A DNA stretch of 64,000 bases from Rufibacter psychrotolerans (GTDB lineage: Bacteria; Bacteroidota; Bacteroidia; Cytophagales; Hymenobacteraceae): assembly GCF_016924645.1 (NCBI RefSeq), contig NZ_JAFFJV010000011.1, positions 248,001 to 312,000 of the forward strand. Reading direction: 5' to 3'. Shown piece by piece: positions 1 to 8,795 of this stretch. Under the pieces are notes generated by a model that did no database searches, was not told the origin of the DNA, and saw nothing but the letters and a program-made list of their open reading frames with translations. Position 1 is the first letter of the stretch. The number at the start of each line of letters is the position of its first letter. The translations under genes and the position numbers were made by a program.

Positions 1-50
1 TGCAAGTGTGGCTGCCCACCAAAATCAACGCCATCATGCTAAACTATTAG
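1..50 (+). CDS. Possible C-terminus of an upstream gene (partial)
   Basis: One frame reads from base 3 to a TAG at 48-50 and would encode a tail ending in KINAIMLNY. It looks more protein-like than the other two frames, but the piece is too short to identify. The 115 bases after it, up to the transporter start, hold no recognisable gene. Confidence 0.25.
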   Translation, partial: QVWLPTKINAIMLNY

Positions 51-165
51 CGGGCACACGCCTGCAGAAAAGAAACCAGGAACCACAGGGCATAGAAACA
101 CTCATCCCAAAGGGGGATTGTTTGTAGGCCTTTGATTTGTCACCAGTCACAACTAACGTAGATCA

Positions 166-1857
166 ATGGGAGTAAGGGGTTCAGAATCATGGGGTTCCCG
201 CATGGGACTCATATTGGCCATGGCCGGCAATGCCGTAGGACTAGGCAATTTTCTTAGGTTCCCAGTACAGGCGGTGCAGAATGGGGGAGGCGCTTTCATC
301 ATTCCCTATCTGGTTTGTTTTCTGGTGATGGGCATTCCGCTCCTCTGGGTAGAATGGGCCATGGGCCGGTTTGGCGGCAAACAGGGCCATCACTCCACAC
401 CCTTTATCCTGGATTCTATGGGCAAACGTGCCCTCTGGAAGTACGTGGGCGTGTTTGGCATCTGGACCAACATAGCCATTGCGGCCTACTACTGCTACCT
501 GGAGTCCTGGACTTTGTCCTACATGATGCATTCCCTGTTGGGCACCTTCAGCGGGCAGACTCAGGAGGATATTAGCAATTTCTTCAGCCAATACGTTAGT
601 CTTGGTCCTTCGTCTGTGGGGATTCCCTATGAACCTATTTTCTTCTTTGTGGTCTGCCTCTTGCTCAACACCTGGATCTTATCAAAGGGGTTGATGGCGG
701 GAGTGGAAAAAGTGGCGAAGGTAGGCATGCCCTTGTTGATCCTTTTCGGGATATTCCTGGCCTATAAAGGATTGACCATTACGGCCGGGGAAGCAGGGGC
801 CATCCATGACAGCAGCGTGGGGCTTAACTTCCTCTGGACACCACAGTACGATAAGATTCTTTCTCCTACGGTGTGGCTGGCGGCGGCCGGGCAGATCTTC
901 TTTACCCTGGCGGTGGGCATGGGCACCATTCATTGCTATGCCTCCTACATGAAATCAAGGGATGACATTGCCCTGAATGCCATGTCTGCCGGGTGGATGA
1001 ATGAATTTGTGGAAGTGGTCTTGGGTGGCGCGATTCTGATACCGGTGGCAGTGGGTTACCTGGGCATAGACAAGGTAAACGAGTTGGTGCAATTGGGCGG
1101 GCTTGGGCTAGGCTTTAAGACCTTACCGTACCTGTTTTTCCAGTGGGGCCCCATTTTAGGCGCGTTCTCCAGTTTTCTGTGGTTTGGTTTGCTGTTCTTC
1201 GCCGGCATCACTTCTTCGCTGGCAATGGGTACCCCCTGGATGGGCTTCCTGCAGGATGAGTTCAACTGGAAAAGGAAACCGGCCGCCTGGTCGTTTGGGG
1301 GACTGGTGCTCTTGCTAGGCATGCCTACCGTCCTGTTTTTCAACTACGGAGTATTTGATGAATATGACTACTGGACGGGCACCGTGGCGCTGGTGGTATT
1401 TGCCTTGTTGGAGTGCATTCTTTTTGCCTGGGTGTTTGGCTTGGGCAAAGGTTGGCGTGAGATTACAGAGGGCGCCGACCTCAAAGTGCCCAGAGTTTAC
1501 CGGTTCATCATCAGGTGGGTAACCCCCGCACTCTTGCTCTGGGTGTTTGTGGGTTCTCTGTTCACCCCGAAAGGAGGCGACTGGGGAGCTTACCTGCGGG
1601 GTGATTGGGAAATGGACAACTCCTCCATTATCAAAAAGCTCATGAACAGCAGTATCCATGAGAAAATTGCGGTTACCACAGATCTCACCCAAATACAGCA
1701 GTTACAGGATCAATTGTTTTATGTAAATGCCTCTCGGTTTCTGTTGTTAGGCCTTTTTGTGTTTATCTGTGGGTTGGTTTTTGTGGCCCACCAACGGAGA
1801 GTAGCCCTGGCCAAACGCAAACAAGAAAGTGAAATCCTGGAACTCACAAAAGTATGA
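166..1857 (+). CDS. Sodium-dependent NSS/SLC6-family amino-acid transporter (LeuT-like)
   Basis: Inner-membrane Na+-coupled symporter of 563 aa with about 12 membrane helices. The first helix (residues 15-33, with N22-A23 and GNAVGLGN) is nearly identical to LeuT of Aquifex, and so is the following NGGGAF loop. The unwound helix 6 reads FFTLAVGMG at residues 246-253. Compared from memory with the LeuT leucine pocket, Ser256 becomes Ala249 and Phe259 becomes Met252, while the Thr and Asn of the Na1 site are kept. The substrate is therefore probably a hydrophobic or imino amino acid, but not necessarily leucine. The stop codon overlaps the start of the next small gene (ATGA), so the two are translationally coupled. 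Its place upstream of peptidases and hydroxyproline genes suggests uptake of peptide-derived amino acids; that is inference. Confidence 0.93.
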   Translation: MGVRGSESWGSRMGLILAMAGNAVGLGNFLRFPVQAVQNGGGAFIIPYLVCFLVMGIPLLWVEWAMGRFGGKQGHHSTPFILDSMGKRALWKYVGVFGIWTNIAIAAYYCYLESWTLSYMMHSLLGTFSGQTQEDISNFFSQYVSLGPSSVGIPYEPIFFFVVCLLLNTWILSKGLMAGVEKVAKVGMPLLILFGIFLAYKGLTITAGEAGAIHDSSVGLNFLWTPQYDKILSPTVWLAAAGQIFFTLAVGMGTIHCYASYMKSRDDIALNAMSAGWMNEFVEVVLGGAILIPVAVGYLGIDKVNELVQLGGLGLGFKTLPYLFFQWGPILGAFSSFLWFGLLFFAGITSSLAMGTPWMGFLQDEFNWKRKPAAWSFGGLVLLLGMPTVLFFNYGVFDEYDYWTGTVALVVFALLECILFAWVFGLGKGWREITEGADLKVPRVYRFIIRWVTPALLLWVFVGSLFTPKGGDWGAYLRGDWEMDNSSIIKKLMNSSIHEKIAVTTDLTQIQQLQDQLFYVNASRFLLLGLFVFICGLVFVAHQRRVALAKRKQESEILELTKV

Positions 1858-2003
1858 ATACGGCCGCCCTCGCTTTTATGCTCATCACCCTAGGCTTGGT
1901 GACAAGCATGACCCTTTACTTTTTCAGCAAAGTCTTGAAAGTACCCCCAAAAACCTACCCTGTGGATCTTCAGGAAACAGCAGCGGACGTACCCGAAAAG
2001 TAG
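1854..2003 (+). CDS. MetS-like small single-helix subunit of the NSS transporter
   Basis: A 49-aa protein whose ATG at 1854 overlaps the transporter's TGA as ATGA. One hydrophobic helix (about residues 4-24) is followed by a basic KVLKVPPK stretch and a short acidic tail. Size, topology and the 4-base overlap match the small MetS-type subunits that accompany bacterial NSS transporters (MetPS of Corynebacterium is the known case). I infer it is needed for assembly or activity of the transporter. It is too short for most automatic gene calling. Confidence 0.75.
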   Translation: MNTAALAFMLITLGLVTSMTLYFFSKVLKVPPKTYPVDLQETAADVPEK

Positions 2004-2105
2004 GGTGTGTGCTCCCCGTCTAACCAACGGCAGGCGCTTCCGCTTGGGCTTCTAAATGCGTCCTTTTGGCATGGCAGGGAGGGTCTCTTGGGGCTTTTTC
2101 TTTTT

Positions 2106-2136
2106 GAGGCCTTTTCCATAAAATTGGCTTAAAACC
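2106..2136 (+). repeat. Dispersed palindrome copy in the leader of the M1 peptidase gene
   Basis: Reads CCTTTTCCATAAAATTGGC then TTAAAACC, ending 16 bases before the start codon at 2153. The left arm is weak, a GGGGCTTTTT at 2090-2099. Confidence 0.5.
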
Positions 2137-2152
2137 TTAGTTTAACTTTCAG

Positions 2153-3817
2153 ATGGTTTCTAAATTTTTCTGCGTTAAAACCAGTGTGCTTTCCGTTTTC
2201 CTGCTGCTCTTGTGGGGAACAGTGGCGCAGGCCCAGACTAAATCTTTCACCCGGCAAGACACCCTGCGCGGTAGTATCACCCCGGAACGGGCATGGTGGG
2301 ATTTGGCCTATTATCATCTCAACGTGAGGGTGAATCCCGCAGACAGTACCATCAGGGGCACGAACACCATCACGTACAAAGTTCTGGCGCCTAGTCAACG
2401 CATGCAGGTAGATTTGCAGTCTCCCATGCAGATTGAGAAGATCACGCAGAACGGGAAAGAACTCTCCTTTACCCGCGATGGCAATGCTTTCTTTGTGCAG
2501 CTTACCGAGAAACAAACTGTGGGAGCCGTGAACACCGTGGAGGTATTTTACGGCGGAAAACCCGTTGTGAGCAAGAATCCACCGTGGAGTGGCGGCATCA
2601 CTTGGAAAAAAGACGTCCAGGGCCAGCCTTTCATCGCGAACTCTAATCAGGGAGACGGAGCCAGCCTCTGGTGGCCCTGCAAAGACCACATGTATGATGA
2701 GCCGGACAGTATGCTCATCAGCGTGACCGTTCCTGAACATTTGATGGATGTCTCCAACGGAAAGCTCCGGGGCGTGGCGCAAAACACAGACGGGACCAAG
2801 ACGTTCCATTGGTTTGTCTCCAACCCCATCAACAATTACGGGGTTAACCTGAGCATTGGGGACTACGTGCATTTCTCAGAGAAATTCAAGGGCGAGAAAG
2901 GCATTCTGGATTGTGATTACTACGTCCTGAAAGAGAACCTGGAAAAAGCCAAAGTACAGTTCAAAGATGTGCCCCGCATGCTCAAAGCCTTTGAGCACTG
3001 GTTTGGGCCGTACCCGTTTTATGAAGACGGCTTCAAGTTGATTGAGGTACCCTACACGGGCATGGAGCACCAGAGTGCCGTGACCTACGGAAATGGCTAC
3101 CAAAACGGCTATCGGGGCAAAGATCCCAGCGGGTCCACCGGCTGGGGCATGAAGTTCGATTTCATCATTATCCATGAATCGGGGCATGAGTGGTTCGCCA
3201 ACAACATCACCTATAAAGACATCGCCGACATGTGGATCCATGAGAGCTTCACCAATTACTCTGAGAACCTGTTTGTGGAGTACCACTACGGTAAAAAAGC
3301 GGGCAGTGAATATGTGATCGGGACCAGGGCCGGAATAGGGAACAAAGAACCCATCATTGGGGAATACAACGTGAACCACAAAGGCTCCGGCGACATGTAC
3401 CCCAAAGGCGGCAACATGCTGCACACCCTGCGGCAGGTTGTCAACAATGATAAAAAGTGGCGCGATATTCTGCGCGGCCTCAACAAAGAGTTTTACCACC
3501 AGACCGTGACCACCCAACAGATTGAGAATTACCTGAGCCAACAGGTGGGCCGAGACCTCACGCCTTTCTTCAACCAGTACCTGCGCGACATCAGGATTCC
3601 CCAACTGGAGTACCAGCTTGCCGGTAACACACTCAAATACCGGTGGGGTAACGCCGTAGCGGGGTTCAACTTACCGGTGAAAGTGTACCTGAACGGTAAG
3701 GAGAAGTGGCTGGAGCCGTTGACCACCTGGAAGGAATTAAAGGGCGTGAAACCCGGAACGGAGCTTGCCCTGGACCCTAATTTCTACGTAAACTCCACCC
3801 GCAAGGAGGGAATCTAG
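2153..3817 (+). CDS. Secreted M1-family zinc aminopeptidase
   Basis: 554 aa, beginning with a signal peptide cleaved near AQA-Q (residue about 27). The zinc site is HESGH at residues 341-345 with the third ligand E364 in WIHES, the HExxH-x18-E spacing of M1 gluzincins. GMEHQS before it corresponds to the GxMEN exopeptidase motif with His in place of Asn. The protein ends soon after the catalytic domain, so the long helical C-terminal domain of PepN-type enzymes is missing, as in many short M1 members. It probably trims N-terminal residues from peptides in the periplasm or outside the cell. It stands downstream of the transporter pair. Confidence 0.92.
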   Translation: MVSKFFCVKTSVLSVFLLLLWGTVAQAQTKSFTRQDTLRGSITPERAWWDLAYYHLNVRVNPADSTIRGTNTITYKVLAPSQRMQVDLQSPMQIEKITQNGKELSFTRDGNAFFVQLTEKQTVGAVNTVEVFYGGKPVVSKNPPWSGGITWKKDVQGQPFIANSNQGDGASLWWPCKDHMYDEPDSMLISVTVPEHLMDVSNGKLRGVAQNTDGTKTFHWFVSNPINNYGVNLSIGDYVHFSEKFKGEKGILDCDYYVLKENLEKAKVQFKDVPRMLKAFEHWFGPYPFYEDGFKLIEVPYTGMEHQSAVTYGNGYQNGYRGKDPSGSTGWGMKFDFIIIHESGHEWFANNITYKDIADMWIHESFTNYSENLFVEYHYGKKAGSEYVIGTRAGIGNKEPIIGEYNVNHKGSGDMYPKGGNMLHTLRQVVNNDKKWRDILRGLNKEFYHQTVTTQQIENYLSQQVGRDLTPFFNQYLRDIRIPQLEYQLAGNTLKYRWGNAVAGFNLPVKVYLNGKEKWLEPLTTWKELKGVKPGTELALDPNFYVNSTRKEGI

Positions 3818-4248
3818 GGAATTATCTATTAAACAAACGTCCATGCAAAGTTCCCTTTTGGCTACATGGAAGAATACCCTTCCTCTAGTTCTTGTGCTGC
3901 CTACAATCAACTCTGTTTTGGGCTGATTTACCCATAATGGATAGAAAATGGAGTGAGGAATTGGCTTTTCTTTCAAGTTGAACTACATGGTTCCCGGGAT
4001 GAATGGGTAGTCCTGTTTTTAAAGCCTTTTTCGAGAAATGCCTTTAAAATAGGCGCTCCCTTTTATTCCATACCTGCCCTTGGAGCAGTTTAAACTACAG
4101 GCACACTCTGAGAAGCAGAAGACTAAAGGAGAATATACCTGATTCTGGCAGGTTTGTTAATATGGTATCAGGACATGCTAATATGCTGAATTTAAATTGC
4201 CTTTTTAATAGACATATTGCATTACATATCCACCAAAAATCTCCCCAA
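3818..4248. other. Gene-free stretch between the M1 and S9 peptidase genes
   Basis: About 430 bases without a convincing gene. It contains one palindrome copy (4012-4054). The reading frame of the next gene extends upstream to an ATG at 4162, but that extension lacks coding character. Confidence 0.5.
4012..4054 (+). repeat. Dispersed palindrome copy
   Basis: Outer arms CCTGTTTTTAAAGC and CTTTAAAATAGG around a TTTTTCGAGAAA centre. It is 195 bases upstream of the chosen start of the S9 peptidase gene. Confidence 0.6.
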
Positions 4249-6564
4249 ATGCGTTTACTCCCCAGTCTTCCTAAATCTCTGCCTAGTGGCTGCACCAAGG
4301 TACTAAAACAGGCTCTGTTCTGCACCTTGGTGCTGTTGAGTTCTGCTACGGTGCAGGCCCAGGGAACCCGTGCCGATTATGAGCGGGCAGAAAAATTGAA
4401 GGTAGCCATGAATACCAAGGTGTACTATGCGCCTTCCCGTTTCAGTTGGCAGGAGGGGAAAGACGCTTTTTGGTATGTGCGGCAGACTCCCAAAGGCAAA
4501 GAGTTTATTCTGGTAGATGCCGGCAAGAAGTCCCGAAAACCTGCTTTTAACCAGCAGAAACTGGCGAAGGAATTGTCAGTAGCGTTGGGCAAACCGGTGG
4601 ATGCGAACAACCTGCCTTTCTCTGAGATCACGTTTGTGGAAGACGGCAAAGCCCTGGAGTTTGTCGCCGATGGATCTAAGTGGCGCAGCTCTTTAGGGTC
4701 TTATAAACTGCAGAACCTGGGGAAACCCGAGAACAGAAATAACCGCTATTGGGGAGACCGCTGGAGCGACCAGAGCAGCAACCCGGTGCTTTCCCCCGAT
4801 AAGCAATGGGAGGCTTACATCAAAAACCACAACGTCTACATCCGGTCGGTGAAAGACAAGCAAGAGGAGCATCAGCTTAGTTTTGATGGCTCCGCCGGCG
4901 AATACTACTCTTCCTTCCTGGAGTGGTCTCCTGATTCAAAGAAACTAGCCACGAACCGGGTGCGGCCCAACAAAGAACATCTGGTGTACCTGCTGGAGTC
5001 ATCTCCGGCAGATCAACTGCAGCCTAAGCTACATACCCGCAATTACCTGAAACCCGGGGACGCGTTACCGCAAAGAGCGCCCCAGCTGTTTCTGGTGGAG
5101 GAGAAGCGCCAGGTAGCCATTGATCCAACACTCTTTGGGGTAGGGGCGCAATATGACCTATCAAACCCCAGGTGGCGTAAAAATGGGCAGGCGTTCACTG
5201 TGGAGTATAACCAGCGCGGGCACCAGGCCTTCAAGGTGCTGGAGGTAAATGCCGCCTCGGGAACCGTGCGGGATCTGATCAAAGAAGAAAGCAAGACCTT
5301 TATAGATTACAGCGGCAAAAGATTCAGGCATGACGTGGCAGACGGGAAAGAGATCATCTGGGCCTCTGAACGCGATGGCTGGAATCACCTCTACCTCTAT
5401 GACGGTACCACCGGAAAGGTCAAAAACCAGATCACCAAGGGCGACTGGGTAGTGCGGAAGGTAGTGCATGTGGATGAGAAAGACCGCAGCATCTTGTTTG
5501 AAGGCAGCGGCCGGGAGGCCGGCCAGGACCCATACCTGGTGCAGTATTACCGGGTGAATTTTGACGGCTCAGGCCTAACCGCCCTTACCCAGGAAGATGC
5601 CCACCACACCGGTACGTTCTCTTCAGATTTCAAGTTCTTCGTGGACAATTACTCCCGGGTTGATAGTCCGCCAGTAGCGGTGCTCAGAAGCGCGACGGAC
5701 GGAAAAGTAGTGATGACGCTGGAGAAAGCAGACGCGTCTGAACTTCCCAAAACCGGCTGGAAAGCCCCCGAGGTGTTTACTACCAAGGGCCGCGATGGGC
5801 AAACCGACATCTGGGGCATTCTGGTACGGCCCACCAACTTTGACCCCGCAAAAACCTACCCCGTGATTGAATACATCTATGCCGGTCCGCAGAGTTCGTT
5901 TGTGCCCAAGACGTTTAATTCCGGTGCCCGGCACATGCAGGAGCTGGCCGAGTTAGGGTTTATAGTGGTACAGATAGACGGCATGGGTACCTCCAACCGG
6001 TCCAAAGCCTTCCATGACGTTTGCTGGAAGAACATCAAAGACGCGGGTTTCCCAGACCGCATTGCCTGGATGAAAGCCGCCGCCCAGAAGTACCCATCCT
6101 TAGACTTGTCGCGGGTGGGAGTATTCGGGACCTCCGCCGGAGGGCAGAACTCGGCCGGTGCCCTGCTGTTCCATCCAGAGTTCTACAAAGTAGCCGTCTC
6201 TTCGGCAGGGTGCCATGACAACCGCATGGACAAGATGTGGTGGAATGAGCAATGGATGGGGTTCCCCATCGGGCCAGAATACGCCGCTTCCTCCAACGTA
6301 GTCAACGCCCACAAACTGCAGGGCAAACTGATGCTGATCCTGGGCGAAATGGACGACAACGTAGACCCGGCTTCCACGCTGCAACTGGTAGACGCCTTGA
6401 TCAAAGCCAACAAGAACTTTGACTTCCTGATGGTACCTGGCATGGGGCACTCTTCCGGCGGAGAATACGGCGAGCACAAGCGCCGCGATTTCTTTGTGAA
6501 GCACTTGCTGGGCGTTGACCCGCCCGCCTGGGAGACCAAAGACCAGGAAATCTCCAAGACCTGA
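4249..6564 (+). CDS. Secreted S9-family prolyl oligopeptidase / DPP-IV-like peptidase
   Basis: 771 aa from the ATG at 4249, chosen because it gives a normal signal peptide ending ATVQAQ; an ATG at 4162 would add 29 unlikely residues. An N-terminal beta-propeller (DPPIV_N) is followed by an alpha/beta hydrolase domain. The nucleophile is S629 in GTSAGG, with an acid in LGEMDDNVDP and a histidine in PGMGHSS. The Glu-Glu motif that holds the substrate N-terminus in true DPP IV enzymes is not visible; the aligned place reads AGEYYSS. Cleavage after proline is likely but dipeptidyl specificity is uncertain. A second S9 enzyme, which keeps the motif, lies at 14541. Confidence 0.9.
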   Translation: MRLLPSLPKSLPSGCTKVLKQALFCTLVLLSSATVQAQGTRADYERAEKLKVAMNTKVYYAPSRFSWQEGKDAFWYVRQTPKGKEFILVDAGKKSRKPAFNQQKLAKELSVALGKPVDANNLPFSEITFVEDGKALEFVADGSKWRSSLGSYKLQNLGKPENRNNRYWGDRWSDQSSNPVLSPDKQWEAYIKNHNVYIRSVKDKQEEHQLSFDGSAGEYYSSFLEWSPDSKKLATNRVRPNKEHLVYLLESSPADQLQPKLHTRNYLKPGDALPQRAPQLFLVEEKRQVAIDPTLFGVGAQYDLSNPRWRKNGQAFTVEYNQRGHQAFKVLEVNAASGTVRDLIKEESKTFIDYSGKRFRHDVADGKEIIWASERDGWNHLYLYDGTTGKVKNQITKGDWVVRKVVHVDEKDRSILFEGSGREAGQDPYLVQYYRVNFDGSGLTALTQEDAHHTGTFSSDFKFFVDNYSRVDSPPVAVLRSATDGKVVMTLEKADASELPKTGWKAPEVFTTKGRDGQTDIWGILVRPTNFDPAKTYPVIEYIYAGPQSSFVPKTFNSGARHMQELAELGFIVVQIDGMGTSNRSKAFHDVCWKNIKDAGFPDRIAWMKAAAQKYPSLDLSRVGVFGTSAGGQNSAGALLFHPEFYKVAVSSAGCHDNRMDKMWWNEQWMGFPIGPEYAASSNVVNAHKLQGKLMLILGEMDDNVDPASTLQLVDALIKANKNFDFLMVPGMGHSSGGEYGEHKRRDFFVKHLLGVDPPAWETKDQEISKT

Positions 6565-6570
6565 GATTCG

Positions 6571-6602
6571 CCGTATTTTCCTAGAAACAGCTCCAAAACA
6601 GG
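6571..6602 (+). repeat. Dispersed palindrome copy between convergent genes
   Basis: Starts 7 bases after the S9 gene stop and reads CCGTATTTTCCTAGAAAC then AGCTCCAAAACAGG. It lies between the tail-to-tail S9 and AraC genes, so it cannot be a promoter for either. Confidence 0.6.
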
Positions 6603-6636
6603 TAGGGCCAACGCCGGGTAATCTTGATGCCAGGCT

Positions 6637-7545
6637 TTACCCTTGGCTGAATTCCATCAAAGAAAAGTCACTGGTGAACCTGGTGTTGTGGAGCTTCACA
6701 AACTCAGTAGGCGTGTAATTGGTGATGTCTTTGAACTGACGGTTGAAGTAGGAAATGTTGTCATACCCGCATTCAAAGGCAGTTTCCCTGATGTTCCACT
6801 TGTCCTCAATCAAGAGCTTGCAGGCGTGCCCAATCCTGATCTCGTTCAGGAACTGGGAGTACGTTTTTTGGGTGTGTTGCTTAAAATAGCGGCAAAACGC
6901 ATTTACGCTCATGTTGGCCACGTTTGCGGCGTCGCTGAGCTTGATGTCTTCGGTGAAGTTGTTCATGATGTAGTTGAAGACATCATTGATCTTCCGGTTA
7001 TCAGATTCGTTCAGGTTGGCGTTGAACCCAACTGAGGAAAGCACTTCCAGGTCATTGGAGTGGGAGAGGAGGTTCAGGATGATGAGCACCTGGATAATTC
7101 GTTCAAAGCCTTTCATGGCGCGCATGTCCTTGATCAGGTCCAGTACCTTTTTCCGGGTCTCCCCGTGAATGAGCAAACCGCGCTTACTGTTGAGCAGGAA
7201 TTTCTGTAGGGAATGGGCCTCAGGAAGCGCGAAAAGGGTATCGCCAAATGAGGCTAGGTCAACAAAGACTGAAATGTTGATGGCTTTCAGTTCAGAGTCT
7301 GGTTCGTAGTACTTTTTATCGTTCCGGAAAACGTGCGGCAGGTTAGAGCCTAAGACAATGATATCCCCGGCCTTAAAGGCTCCAATGCTGTCACCAATGA
7401 ACCGGGTGCCGGTGCTTTCACAGATCACCATGATCTGCAGTTCTGGGTGGAAATGCAGGTTCTCATAGAAATGACGCTGTTCATCACATTGAATCCGGAC
7501 GGATTCTCCTGATGTTTTCGGGATTTTGAAATGTAAGGGTTTCAT
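6637..7545 (-). CDS. AraC-family transcriptional regulator with cupin-like sensor domain
   Basis: 302 aa from the ATG at 7545 (MKPLHFKIPK); an upstream ATG at 7614 would add 23 poorly supported residues. Residues 1-170 look like a cupin sensor (HPELQIMVI, GDIIVLGSNLPHVF). The C-terminal 100 residues form the double helix-turn-helix, with SVNAFCRYFKQHTQKT and the signature GYDNISYFNRQFKDITNYTP. It is divergent from the hydroxyproline genes, whose first start is 211 bases away, so it is very probably their regulator. The ligand would be hydroxyproline or a pathway intermediate; this is inferred from position only. Confidence 0.88.
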   Translation of the reverse strand: MKPLHFKIPKTSGESVRIQCDEQRHFYENLHFHPELQIMVICESTGTRFIGDSIGAFKAGDIIVLGSNLPHVFRNDKKYYEPDSELKAINISVFVDLASFGDTLFALPEAHSLQKFLLNSKRGLLIHGETRKKVLDLIKDMRAMKGFERIIQVLIILNLLSHSNDLEVLSSVGFNANLNESDNRKINDVFNYIMNNFTEDIKLSDAANVANMSVNAFCRYFKQHTQKTYSQFLNEIRIGHACKLLIEDKWNIRETAFECGYDNISYFNRQFKDITNYTPTEFVKLHNTRFTSDFSLMEFSQG

Positions 7546-7684
7546 GGTTTGGGTAAGGAAAAGGTAGAGGGAGAACGTACCTAAATTTAACCAACTTAAT
7601 TGATAAAACGGCACAAGTACCCTAATTGATAATCTTGTATTACCAATGGGTAAAATGTAGGAATTTCCTTCATCCCCTTTAAGG

Positions 7685-7692
7685 TATTTTTG
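7685..7692 (+). promoter_or_regulatory. Candidate -7 box for the hydroxyproline operon
   Basis: TATTTTTG is an exact match to the Bacteroidota TAnnTTTG box, 64 bases upstream of the first gene and inside the AraC/operon divergent region. No clear -33 TTTG was seen at the usual spacing. Confidence 0.4.
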
Positions 7693-7756
7693 TTAAGCAC
7701 TGATACAAGTCTAGAATCCATAAAATCATATACCGTAATACTTAAAGAAGCAAGCC

Positions 7757-8689
7757 ATGAATGTACAATGGAAAGGAGTTTTCCCTGCTGTCACCACCAA
7801 GTTCACCGAAAATGACAAACTTGATATTCCGGCATTTCTGAGCAATATTGAGGCTCAGTTGAATGCCGGGGTGGACGGTATTATCTTAGGGGGGACCTTA
7901 GGGGAAGCCAGCACCTTGACAGATGAAGAAAAAGCAACCCTGGTAAAGGAAACCGTTGCTTTTGTGGGCGGAAAGGTGCCCGTGATCATGAACGTGGCCG
8001 AGCAGTCAACGGCCAAGGCCATACAGGCGGCCGAAGAAGCCCGGAAAAATGGGGCGAGCGGGCTGATGCTGCTGCCCCCTATGCGCTACAAAGCCGATGA
8101 CGGGGAAACGGTAGCCTATTTCAAGGCAGTGGCCCAGTCTACACCGCTTCCCATCATGATTTACAACAACCCCGTTGATTACCGCATTTTGGTGACCCTT
8201 GATATGTTCGCGGAGCTTGCCACTGAGGAGAACATTCAAGCGGTGAAAGAATCCACCCGCGAGGTGGGGAATATTACGAAGATGAAGAACCGCTTCGGAG
8301 ACAGATTTAAAATCCTTTCTGGCGTGGATACTATTGCCTTGGAAAGCCTGGTGCTGGGCGCCGACGGATGGGTTGCCGGTCTGGTCTGCGCTTTTCCGGC
8401 CGAAACGGTGGCTATTTACAAACTGGTGAAAGAGGGCCGCATAGAGGAAGCCGTAAAAATTAACAGATGGTTCTACCCGCTGTTAGAGTTAGATGTGCAT
8501 CCAAAACTGGTGCAGAACATCAAGCTGGCAGAGGTATGCACGAACCTGGGAACAGAGACCGTGCGCCTGCCCCGTCTGTCTTTGGAAGGAGCGGAACGGG
8601 AGCAAGTCCTGGCTATCATTAACGAGGCCTTGGAAAACCGGCCGGTGTTGCCAGATTTCAAAAAAGAAAGAGAACTCATATCCTTGTAA
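7757..8689 (+). CDS. DapA-family 1-pyrroline-4-hydroxy-2-carboxylate deaminase (probable)
   Basis: 310-aa cytosolic TIM-barrel protein of the DHDPS/N-acetylneuraminate lyase family. The Schiff-base lysine is K164 in QAVKEST and the catalytic tyrosine is Y136 in MIYNNP. The order deaminase, semialdehyde dehydrogenase, epimerase, D-amino-acid oxidase identifies it as the step turning cis-4-hydroxy-D-proline-derived pyrroline carboxylate into 2-oxoglutarate semialdehyde plus ammonia, rather than lysine biosynthesis. It is the first gene downstream of the AraC regulator. Confidence 0.88.
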   Translation: MNVQWKGVFPAVTTKFTENDKLDIPAFLSNIEAQLNAGVDGIILGGTLGEASTLTDEEKATLVKETVAFVGGKVPVIMNVAEQSTAKAIQAAEEARKNGASGLMLLPPMRYKADDGETVAYFKAVAQSTPLPIMIYNNPVDYRILVTLDMFAELATEENIQAVKESTREVGNITKMKNRFGDRFKILSGVDTIALESLVLGADGWVAGLVCAFPAETVAIYKLVKEGRIEEAVKINRWFYPLLELDVHPKLVQNIKLAEVCTNLGTETVRLPRLSLEGAEREQVLAIINEALENRPVLPDFKKERELISL

Positions 8690-8728
8690 AAACCTAAGCC
8701 TATGTGGAAGAACATGGGCTTAGGTTTT
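8689..8728 (+). terminator. Long hairpin between the first two hydroxyproline genes
   Basis: AAAACCTAAGCC (8689-8700) pairs with GGCTTAGGTTTT (8717-8728), and the inner bases TATGT/ACATG extend the stem to about 17 pairs around a GGAAGA loop. It overlaps the deaminase stop codon. With no long U-run after it, it may stabilise or partly attenuate the operon transcript rather than end it. Confidence 0.6.
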
Positions 8729-8795
8729 ATAGGACCACCCACCAGGGAGATGCCATCACCTGAAAGGGAAGAACTAAATATATTGGAGTAAATTA

